This document shows positions 34,578 through 42,300 of a DNA stretch of 64,000 bases, piece after piece. Source of the DNA: Planctomycetota bacterium (GTDB lineage Bacteria; Planctomycetota; Planctomycetia; Isosphaerales; Isosphaeraceae); contig JAQGHR010000149.1 in assembly GCA_028291545.1 (NCBI GenBank), positions 49,249 through 113,248 of the forward strand. The letters run 5' to 3'. The position numbers and the translations under genes were made by a program. Numbering within the stretch: position 1 is the stretch's first letter; the number at the start of each line of letters is the position of its first letter. Below the pieces are notes generated by a model that saw nothing but the letters and a program-made list of their open reading frames with translations, did no database searches and was not told the DNA's origin.

Positions 34578-34751
34578 GCTCTTCCGAGCCGAAGGCCGGC
34601 GGCCGCTACGGTGCAAGCGCACGGCGGCACCAGCCACGGTCGCCGACCACGGTCCCGAACCAGGCGGATCGCTCATCGGCGCGCAGTGCCGTCGGATCGA
34701 AGAATTGTCTGGAATTCCATCGAGGGAGGGGACGGGACGCGGGCTGGGGGC

Positions 34752-36433
34752 CTAATTGGCGAATCGGACGACGTTCGAGGTGCTCGGGGTCCCGTTAGCT
34801 GCCTTGAGGCCGGCGCGCACCGTCACCAGCACGGGCCCCTTGAATGACCTGGCCAGGGTGATCGTCACCGTGTTGGCGGTGGCGTCGAAGCGGACGGTCT
34901 TGATGCTGAGTTGCTTGTTGAAGGCCGTCACTCCCCTCTTCTTCACGCCACCGAGCACTCTGTACAGGTTGCGCGTGCGTGCGGAGGCCGGGTCCAGCGG
35001 CACGTTGAAGGAGAGGGTGACCGCGGCCACGGCCCCCCTGGACTTGCGGACGACGACTAGTTCCGCGGGCACCGGGAAGGCAACTGCCGGCGCATTGATG
35101 GTGAGCTGGAGCGCCGCCGAGGTGCTCCCCCGGAAGCGGGAGCTGCCGGAGTAGACGGCGGTGATCGAGTGGTTGCCCAGCGACAGAGCGCCGGCCACGA
35201 AGGTCGCGCGGCCGTTCGCGTCCAGCGCGACGGGCGTCGCGTTCAGGAGCGTCGCGCCGTCGCGGAAGCTGACCGTGCCGTCGGGCGTCCCGGCGGCGCT
35301 GGTGACGGCGGCCACGAGGACGATCGAGTCGGCCACGGTCGCGTTGGACGGCGAGGCGGTCAGTTGCGTCGTGGTCGCGGCCTGGGCGACGGCGTCGGGC
35401 GTGAGCTGGCCGATCCGGTCGGCGCCGAACTCGGTGAAATAGAGATTGCCGTCGGGACCGGTCACGATCTCGGTGGGCTTGCTGCCGGCGGTGGGGACGG
35501 CGAGCTCGGTGATGGCCTTCGTCGTCGGGTTGATCATCCCGATCTTGTTGCCGACGGTCTCGGTGAACCAGAGATTGCCGTCGGGACCGGAGGTGATTCC
35601 GAAGGGGGAGCTGCCGGCGGTGGGGATGGGAACTCGGCGATGACCTTCGTCGTGGGGTTGATCATCCCGATCTGATTGGCGCCGACCTCGGTGAACCAGA
35701 GATTGCCGTCGGGACCGGTCGTGATCTCGGCGGTGCCGCCGGCGGTGGGTGTGGCGAACTCGGTGATGACCTTCGTCGTCGGGTTGATCATCCCGATCTT
35801 GTTGCCGATGACTTCTGTGAACCAGAGATTGCCGTCCGGCCCGGTCGTGATCCCCTGGGGGCTGCTGTTGGCCGTGGGTGTGGCGAAATCGACGATGGCC
35901 TTCGTCGTGGGGTTGATCATCCCGATCTTGTTGGCGCCGAACTCGGCGAACCAGAGATTTCCGTCCGGCCCGGTCGTGATCCCGGTGGGGCCACTGCCGG
36001 CGGTGGGGATGGCGAACTCGTCAATGGCGAGTGTCGTCAGGTTGAGCCTGCCGATCTTGTTGCCGACAGTCTCGGTGAACCAGAGATTGCCGTCCGGCCC
36101 GATCGTGATCCCCGCGGGGTTGCTGCCGGCCGTGGGGACGGGGAACTCGGTCTCGAGGGCCACCGTGCTGAGCCGCCCGATCTGATTGCCGGCGGACTCG
36201 GTGAAGAAGAGCTTGCCGTCGGGCCCGGAGGTGATCCCGAAGGGGGCGCTGTTGGGCTTGAAGGAGCTGGGGAACTCGACGATGCTGGCCAGGAGCGCGC
36301 GGCTCTCCATCGCTTCCACATCCAGAACGCGGCGCCGCGTCGGCCGCAGGCGAGACCCTCGGGCTGCCCGAGCCCTGGACGCGCCCCCGAGAGATAGCAG
36401 GGCGGTGATGGAGCGTTCGAAGGACAAGCTCAT
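34752..36433 (-). pseudogene. Frameshifted beta-propeller (Vgb-like) and Ig-domain surface protein
   Basis: Two overlapping frames form one gene of about 560 residues. The N-terminus (from 36433) has an LEPR-XLL-like motif, VLDVEAMESRALLASI (about residues 37-52). It is followed by about seven 42-residue repeats of the type GPDGNLWFTETVGNKIGMIN, as in virginiamycin-B-lyase-like propellers. At about 35629, one base is missing relative to the other 126-base repeats (atgggaactc where sister units have atggcgaactc). Reading then shifts to the second frame, which continues with the last repeat units, a Big_3_5-type Ig domain (about 95 residues) and a C-terminal SbsA-like beta domain. Either a true pseudogene, a switchable gene or an assembly error. 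Confidence 0.8.
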
Positions 36434-37025
36434 CGAGAACTCCTTTCATAGGAGTCGCGGTCGCGCATCGAAGCGCGCTCGCGGGGGGGGAAATGAGCGA
36501 CCAACACACGTGGCGACCGACAGCAGCCTCGGTGCCAGGCCCGCGGCGGACGCCGCCGACCAATCGTCGTCCTGCCCCGCCCGCCACGCGGGGGCGAGGG
36601 TGTCCACGGATGACCGCCGGGTTCAGCCCACCGGGCCGCAACGAGCGGGGACACGCGACAACCGATCAGGACCGGGCCGGGCGAGCACGCGATTTCGATG
36701 GCGTCCCCGAACGGTGCGCAACACGCCGGCAGGGATCTCAACGGGGCCGCAGGAGTGCCTCCGGCCCTTCCCAGTTGATAACCAAACGTATTTAATGCGG
36801 CAAATCCTCAGTCCTGGTGGGTTACACGGTTTCGAGGAAGTGACCGGCGATTTCCCCCAGGGACGGCTCGGATGCTCGGAGACCACCGAATTGGTTCTCG
36901 GGGGCGAGGAAATCCTATCGAACAGGGGCACCCGTGTGCAAGTTTTTTTCTGACGACTCGATCAAATCCTCAAGTGGATATTGTGACGGGAAGCCCATCG
37001 GGCCAGACGTAAGCGCACGGCGATC
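36434..37025. other. Intergenic region upstream of the propeller pseudogene
   Basis: No gene is supported. The first 300 bases are very GC-rich with short open frames of low-complexity Arg/Pro/Gly. Sequence just below 37026 still resembles, in another frame, the linker that follows the SAM-like domain in tyrosine recombinases, and may be the decayed continuation of the fragment at 37026-37187. Confidence 0.35.
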
Positions 37026-37187
37026 TCAGTCCAAAGTGCGGTCGAGCACGACCTTGCCGTGGAAGAGAATCGCCGATAACGCCTGATTCCTGGTTGATGC
37101 CGCGACCTGATGCTCGACCGCCAGATGATTCAGGAAGGCCACGATCTCCGCCTCTCCGGGAACCGGGGCGTGCTCTGTCACGGCCAT
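37026..37187 (-). pseudogene. Tyrosine recombinase SAM-like domain fragment (integron-integrase type)
   Basis: A 53-codon frame from the ATG at 37187 reads AEIVAFLNHLAVEHQVAAST and then RNQALSAILFHGKVVLDRTL. This closely follows the N-terminal core-binding domain of IntI/XerC-type recombinases (FLxHLAVxxxVAASTxNQAL). A stop codon follows after LD. The catalytic Arg-His-Arg-Tyr domain is absent. It is too short for the track of open frames usually called as genes, and is a remnant of a once mobile or integrated element. Confidence 0.7.
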
Positions 37188-37566
37188 TCAGTCCGTCCAA
37201 TTCTTGTTCGGCCACGAGATCTCACTCCGAGGTCGCTTCAAGTTCACTCGTGATACGTGCCACAACTGTAGGAGATGAAACAATGGCATCAGGCCGCCAC
37301 CGAGTACCCTTCAGCACGGGAGAGTCTTGTGAAGGAGGTGCTCGTTCCCAGTGCAGATAGACAGCCCGGGACTATCGTGGCATCGCTTGCAGAAAATACA
37401 GTCCAGCCTCTTCTGGCGTGCGTCTGTGCCAGATATGGAGGCAATCAAATCAGCTTGTTCGTGCAACTCGCTGGTCCCGCTCAAGCGAACGGGTACGTTG
37501 AGGTGCATTACAACGAACTCGATTGATCTGTCGGAGGGATGGCCCCAATCTCGATCACCGACGGTC
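37188..37566. other. Unassigned stretch with overlapping open frames
   Basis: Open frames exist on both strands (37266-37526 plus, 37311-37568 minus). The minus frame has a Cys-rich end (CIFCKRCHDSPGLSICTGNE). Neither has a recognisable domain or ribosome-binding site. I cannot tell whether either is real; the flanking fragments suggest decayed sequence. Confidence 0.3.
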
Positions 37567-37749
37567 ATGAAGCTTGACCCGTTGCCCCTCGCGGGGGTAC
37601 CTGTCTCCTTGGCCTCGTTCGCGCTCGCGGCGTCGCTCTACCCGGGCGGGTATGACTGGAGGCACGATTTTGTCTCCACATTGTTCGCCCCATCGACGGC
37701 GGCCGGAGCCGCCAACAAGGCGAGGTACGCAGCGGCGCCTCGCTCTTGA
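37567..37749 (+). pseudogene. N-terminal fragment of a membrane protein (DUF998-like)
   Basis: From the ATG at 37567 the frame reads MKLDPLPLAGVPVSLASFAL, then LYPGGYDWRHDFVSTLFAPS. The segment PGGYDWRxDFxSTLFA is typical of the first transmembrane hairpin of DUF998-like integral membrane proteins. The frame stops at 37749. A hydrophobic stretch in another frame just downstream (LAAAIAGVTFAVW near 37770) may be its shifted continuation. A complete member would have about 200 residues. Confidence 0.5.
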
Positions 37750-38091
37750 AACTCGGAGGGCTCCTGGCCGCAGCGATCGCCGGGGTCACCTTCGCGGTGT
37801 GGCGCCGGCCATCATCGCCGGCACGCGGAACTGGACTGGGGGCATACGCACGGCTGGGACCTCATCGGGCGGGCGGGCCGGGAATGGAGTCGGACGGCTG
37901 TCGCGGCTCTTCGAAACAGGGATTTCCCGGTCGCGATTCGCCAGACACAGGCGAGGACGAGGACAAGGATCACCCTCTTCCAGAGCGGCGGCCAGGGGCC
38001 GAATCACCGCAGTTTCGAATGGCTCAGGCACCGCTGGGCTCGCCCTGACGACCTGGATGCGTGGCCTGAGGCGAGGCGTTCGGAGGCCGCG
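37750..38091 (+). other. Decayed coding sequence before lpxA
   Basis: A plus-strand frame without a start (about 37838-38090) reads GHTHGWDLIGRAGREWSRTA, then DFPVAIRQTQARTRTRITLF. This looks protein-like, but I do not recognise it. It may be the broken end of the membrane-protein gene or of a different gene. No intact gene is supported. Confidence 0.3.
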
Positions 38092-38886
38092 TCAGTGGCC
38101 TCGGGCGCGACCGAGCCTGCCCGCGCGCTGGGCGGACAGGAAGATGAGGAGCTGCCGCACGGCGGGGGTCAAGAGCTCGAGCACGAGCAGCCGTTCTTCC
38201 GCGCGGCACGCCTCGACCTTTTCGCGGAAGAGCAGGCGATGCGCCATCCGCATCGCGGCGACGTCCGGCCCGACCAGCCCGCGCCGTCGTAATCCCTGGG
38301 CGTGGACCCCGCACACTTCGCCCGGATTGCCCCGGGCGACCATATAAGGAGGGAGGTCCCGCCCCACCTTGGTCATCGGCCGCGCCAGGCTGTCGCACCC
38401 GACCGTCACGAACTGGAGCGCGACCGAGCCGTCGTCGAGCGTCGCATGCGATCCGATCCGAACATGCCCGGCCAGCAGCACGCCCAGGCCGAGCCGGACA
38501 CCGTCGCCCAGAAGGCAGTCGTGGGCGACGTGGACATTGGCCATCAGGATGTTGTCGCTGCCGAGCCGGGTGACACCGTCTTCCTTCTGGGTCCCGCGGC
38601 TGATCGTCACATTTTCGTGGATCGCGTTGCGATCGCCGATTTCCACCCGGGTGGGCTCGCCGCGATAGGAGCTGTCCTGCGGCTCGCACCCGACGGCGCT
38701 GAACCGGCCGACGGTATTCTCTCGGCCGAGGACCACGGCCCCGGTCAGCGAAACGTGACTGACGAGCCGCGTCCCCTGGCCGATCACGACGTCCGGACCG
38801 ACCATGCAGAAGGGGCCGATTTCCACATCCTCGCCGAGTTCCGCGCGGGGATCGACGCTGGCCGTGGGGTCAATAAGGGTGGCCAT
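38092..38886 (-). CDS. lpxA: UDP-N-acetylglucosamine acyltransferase LpxA
   Basis: 264 residues, normal length for LpxA, which transfers an R-3-hydroxyacyl chain to UDP-GlcNAc as the first step of lipid A synthesis. The left-handed beta-helix of hexapeptide repeats runs from residue 5 to about 190 (ASVDPRAELGEDVEIGPFCM). The catalytic His is in NVHVAHDC (His122), and LLAGHVRIG is also conserved. GGxxAVHQF is replaced by DDGSVALQF, so the second conserved His (His160 in E. coli) is Leu157 here. The C-terminus has ARGNPGEVCGVHAQGLRRRG and a helical tail. It stands alone without lpxD or fabZ, and is divergent from the two-component genes. Confidence 0.9.
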   Translation of the reverse strand: MATLIDPTASVDPRAELGEDVEIGPFCMVGPDVVIGQGTRLVSHVSLTGAVVLGRENTVGRFSAVGCEPQDSSYRGEPTRVEIGDRNAIHENVTISRGTQKEDGVTRLGSDNILMANVHVAHDCLLGDGVRLGLGVLLAGHVRIGSHATLDDGSVALQFVTVGCDSLARPMTKVGRDLPPYMVARGNPGEVCGVHAQGLRRRGLVGPDVAAMRMAHRLLFREKVEACRAEERLLVLELLTPAVRQLLIFLSAQRAGRLGRARGH

Positions 38887-39088
38887 CTCGCGTCGGCTCC
38901 TGACATCCGGCCGGTTCAGGCTCCGTGCATGTGAAGCAACAGCTTAACCGTTCACGCCAATCCAGGCGCTCCCTAAGGAGGAATTTAGGCGCCGCTTATC
39001 GGTCTCTCAGGGTGACTTGCTATGATTTCCATCAGTCGGGCCACTCTACAACGGCCCCGAGGTGGAACCGGGCCGGTGGAGAGGCGCC

Positions 39089-39784
39089 ATGTCGATCAAC
39101 ATCCTGGTCGTGGAAGACGACGAGCATATCGCCGACTCCCTGATCCGGGGGCTCGGTGAGGAAGGATTCGTCGTCGCGCACGCCGCCGACGGTCTCGTTG
39201 CGCAGTCGGCCCTGCTCGAAGGGACCTGGGACATCGTGCTGCTGGATTGGTGGCTGCCGGGCGTGGATGGCCTGACCCTCCTGCGACGCTTTCGCCAGGC
39301 CGACGGCGATACGCCCGTCCTGCTCCTCACGGCCCGAGATGCGGTCTCGGACCGGGTGCGGGGGCTCGACGTCGGCGCCGACGACTACCTCTGCAAGCCG
39401 TTCGATTTCGACGAGCTGCTGGCCCGCATCCGGGCCCTGGTCCGCCGTCGCCGGGGGCCGGGCACCGTCATGGCCTTTCAGGACGTGCGAATCGATCTGG
39501 CCGCCGGACGTGTCGATCGGGCGGGCCGGCACCTGGATCTGACGCCCAAGGAGCACGATCTCCTCGTCTTCTTCCTGCGACACCCCGGCCAGGTGCTCTC
39601 TCGCACGCGGATCTACGAGAACGTTTGGGACGAGACTTACGCGGGCCAGTCCAATACCCTGGAAGTCCACGTCATGGACCTGCGGCGGAAGCTCGAGGCC
39701 CACGGGCCACGGCTGATCCACACGTTGCGGGGCCGGGGTTACCTTTTCGGGGATCCGCCGGACGGGTCCGGGGATTCCGCATGA
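39089..39784 (+). CDS. OmpR-family response regulator
   Basis: About 231 residues from the ATG at 39089 (ribosome-binding site GGAGAGG); an ATG at 39062 adds nine uncharacteristic residues. Receiver domain 1-115: acidic pocket VVEDDE (residues 7-12), phosphoacceptor Asp53 in DIVLLDWWLPGVDG, Thr in LLLTARD, and Lys in CKPFDFDELLAR. DNA-binding winged helix 125-220: LDLTPKEHDLLVFFLRHPGQ then LSRTRIYENVWDETY, ending RRKLEAHGPRLIHTLRGRGY. Its stop overlaps the start of the histidine kinase (ATGA), so the two are translationally coupled. The regulated genes are unknown. Confidence 0.95.
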   Translation: MSINILVVEDDEHIADSLIRGLGEEGFVVAHAADGLVAQSALLEGTWDIVLLDWWLPGVDGLTLLRRFRQADGDTPVLLLTARDAVSDRVRGLDVGADDYLCKPFDFDELLARIRALVRRRRGPGTVMAFQDVRIDLAAGRVDRAGRHLDLTPKEHDLLVFFLRHPGQVLSRTRIYENVWDETYAGQSNTLEVHVMDLRRKLEAHGPRLIHTLRGRGYLFGDPPDGSGDSA

Positions 39785-41214
39785 GCCTCACGACCCGGCT
39801 GTCGGCCTTTTTCCTGGCGGCCCTGGCGATGGTCCTGGTCGGGTTCTCGGCGGGCCTTTATCTCCTGGCCAACGACCACCTGCGTCGGGTTGTGGACGAG
39901 CGCCTGGACACGTCCCTCACCACGTTGGCCGCCGCCGCCGAGATCGGCGCGGAAGGCGTGGAATGGGAGCCCGATGAGCGTGAGCTGGGGCTGGGTAAAG
40001 ACCCCGGCGCCGATGCTGTTCGATGGGTCGTGCTGGACGAGCGCGGGGGCAGGCTCGACCAGTCCCGCAACCTGGACGGCCGCCGACTCTCGACCGACCT
40101 GCCCTCGGGCTTCACGACGGGGCCGTGGCCGGGACGGGACGGGCGAAGCTGGCGGGCCAAGGCTCGCCGCCTGGCCGTCTCGTTGCCGCTTGCGCCGACC
40201 GTTCCCGACTCGTCGGACCCCCGGCCCTCCAGCCCGCGGCATCCGGAACTGACGCTGGTGACCTTCGCGCCGCTCGGGTCGACGGAAGCGACGCTGCGGC
40301 GGCTGGCGGGCACCCTGGCCATTTTCTCGGGCACGCTCTGGCTCGTGGCCGCCGTGGCGGGCCGCTCCCTGTGCCGGCGTGCCCTGGCGCCGATGATGGC
40401 CATGGCCCGCTCCGCCCGCGATGCCGACGCCGACGAGCCCGCGACGCGGCTCCCCGTGCCCGAGACCGGCGACGAGCTGCGCGACCTGGGCGACGCCTTC
40501 AACGGTCTGCTGGATCGGCTCCATGAGGCCATGGAACGGCAGCGGCGATTCGCAGGCGACGCCTCGCACCAGCTCCGGACCCCCCTGGCCGCCGTGCTCA
40601 GCCAGGTGGACGTGACCCTGAGACGCGATCGACCCCCGGACGAATACCGCCGCGTCCTCGCCCTGATTCGCGACCGCGGCGACCAGTTGCGCCAGATCGT
40701 CGAGAGCCTCCTGTTCCTGGCACGAGCGGAGCGGGATGCCGGACTCCCGGACCTGGAGGTCGTGGACCTCGCGGCCTGGGTCCCCGGGCAACTCCCTCGC
40801 TGGGACTCCCATGCGCGAGCGGCCGACCTCCGCGTGGTTTCGGACGCCGGGGTGACGCCCTTCGCCCGGATCCATCGCGTCCTGCTGGCGCAGCTCCTGG
40901 ACAACCTGCTGGACAACGCCCTCAAGTACAGCAGCCCCGGTACCCCGATCCAGATCGCCCTCCGGCGCGAGGCCGGCTTCGTGTCGCTGTCCGTCCAGGA
41001 CCGGGGTCGCGGCATCTCGGCCGAGGACATGCCGCACATCTTCCAGCCGTTCTACCGGTCGCCCCTGGCCCGGCTCCGCGGGGAATCCGGCGTCGGGCTG
41101 GGCCTCGCCGTGGCCCGACGCATCACGCTGGCCTTCGGCGGGACGTTGCACGCCGAGAGCTCGCCGGGCGTCGGAAGCCGATTCGTGGTCCGATTGCCGG
41201 AGGTGGCCGGATAG
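39781..41214 (+). CDS. Sensor histidine kinase, EnvZ/QseC-like
   Basis: 477 residues from the ATG at 39781, overlapping the regulator's stop by four bases. Transmembrane helices at about 8-30 and 175-197 enclose a periplasmic sensor of about 145 residues. A HAMP linker follows (about 198-250). The H-box is DASHQLRTPLAAVLS with His263. N-box: LLDNLLDNALKYSSPGTP. G1/G2 boxes: VQDRGRGIS and GVGLGLAVARR. All residues needed for autophosphorylation are present. Partner of the upstream response regulator. The sensed signal is not evident. Confidence 0.95.
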   Translation: MSLTTRLSAFFLAALAMVLVGFSAGLYLLANDHLRRVVDERLDTSLTTLAAAAEIGAEGVEWEPDERELGLGKDPGADAVRWVVLDERGGRLDQSRNLDGRRLSTDLPSGFTTGPWPGRDGRSWRAKARRLAVSLPLAPTVPDSSDPRPSSPRHPELTLVTFAPLGSTEATLRRLAGTLAIFSGTLWLVAAVAGRSLCRRALAPMMAMARSARDADADEPATRLPVPETGDELRDLGDAFNGLLDRLHEAMERQRRFAGDASHQLRTPLAAVLSQVDVTLRRDRPPDEYRRVLALIRDRGDQLRQIVESLLFLARAERDAGLPDLEVVDLAAWVPGQLPRWDSHARAADLRVVSDAGVTPFARIHRVLLAQLLDNLLDNALKYSSPGTPIQIALRREAGFVSLSVQDRGRGISAEDMPHIFQPFYRSPLARLRGESGVGLGLAVARRITLAFGGTLHAESSPGVGSRFVVRLPEVAG

Positions 41215-41289
41215 CCCCGTCGACTGCGGATGCAGTCGCGCGAGGCCATCGGAGAAGCGACGACCCAGCGATCATGCGGTGATAGACGC

Positions 41290-41330
41290 CCTCCTGACGA
41301 CGGGTCCGCCAAACGAAGCGGACCCGGAGG
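41290..41330 (+). terminator. Weak candidate terminator after the kinase gene
   Basis: A stem of eight to nine bases (41301-41309 with 41318-41326) is extended by CCTCC/GGAGG on the outside (41290-41294 and 41326-41330, partly overlapping). No T run follows, so factor-independent termination is doubtful. It lies about 75 bases after the kinase stop codon. Confidence 0.3.
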
Positions 41331-41783
41331 ATGCTCCCTATCCCAATTCTGCACCGCGACGTAAAACACGTCCTAAGCCGCCAGTGCCGCCGGAAAAGGC
41401 CAAGCGGATCAGGAACACACCGCAACGTGGCGCAACGGACCGGCGTGACCCTCGGCGAGGCTTGCCGAGAGAATTCGGCAAGCTGATCCTCAGTTGTCTC
41501 AAAGACAACTTTTAGGAAGCGTTCAAAACAAAAAATAGTCTTACGCAACCCTTCACGTCCGCCGGACTTGGCAAGGAAAGGCCAATTCATGCGGGGCGGA
41601 TGTATGTTTGCGAAAAATATTTTCAAACGTGCGGCCCCGCCCAGATTTGACTCAAGGAGCCCAGCCGCCGCCGAAATCCGCGCTGTCCGGGCCGAACTGG
41701 ACGAGCGGGATGCGAGTCGAGGCCGCCCCGGTCTCCCGCCGCGATCGAGCGATCCCGTCCCATTTTCGGCTTTTTTCTCGGGC

Positions 41784-41814
41784 TTGACAATTCAAATGGA
41801 GAAGATTTTAGAAT
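41784..41814 (+). promoter_or_regulatory. Candidate promoter upstream of the giant gene
   Basis: A perfect -35 hexamer TTGACA (41784-41789) is followed by possible -10 boxes TTTAGA (17-base spacer) or TAGAAT (41809-41814, 19-base spacer) in AT-rich sequence. The start codon at 42301 is almost 490 bases away, so this would leave a long leader. Confidence 0.3.
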
Positions 41815-42300
41815 TCCATAATACAATAAGTCAGTGCATTTTGTGATTAATGCAAGATTTAGATATGAGCAACTAGAAGAGATGACTGAAAACATGAATT
41901 GAGGAGCAACGTTGACTTTTAGCAACAGGCAAGAAGGGAAAGCCAAGGGGAATTGTTTGACTTGACTTCCGGGTGATGTAGGCTCGGTGTCGTCTCATTA
42001 GGGGTCGACAGGCGAAGTCGCCACGGTTCAAGAAACGTGCTATTCGGAAATGTTTGACACGAAACATTCAAGAATTTCGCACGACGGTCGACGAACGACG
42101 GCTTCCCCGGGTTCTTGAGACATCGAAACACCCCCGGCTTCGGTTTGCGAGACGACGCAATGACTGCGTCGCGATCGGTGTGCGCACAGTGACGTGCCAC
42201 CTCGCTCACAGGATCCATCGGACGAATCAAATCCGTCGCCGATTTTTTGACCACTCTCCATCGGGCGCCCGTGCGACCCCTTCATTCGGAGCCTTCTTCC

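Larger units (their letters stand above)
41215..42300. other. Long region upstream of the giant gene, AT-rich in the middle
   Basis: No gene is supported in this 1.1-kb stretch. It starts with a hairpin (41290-41330). From about 41760 to 41960 it is sharply AT-rich compared with the rest of the window, with a candidate promoter at 41784-41814. From 41960 to 42300 composition rises again. It may be a regulatory leader of the giant gene or a piece of foreign DNA. Confidence 0.4.

Noticed and set aside
37266..37568. Possible small genes on either strand between the recombinase and membrane-protein fragments
   Set aside because: No ribosome-binding site, no recognised domain and mutual overlap; kept only as an unassigned stretch.
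39247..39780. Upstream extension of the histidine-kinase frame inside the response-regulator gene
   Set aside because: The kinase has a proper start at 39781 with four-base overlap and an N-terminal transmembrane helix; the extension is a shadow of the regulator.
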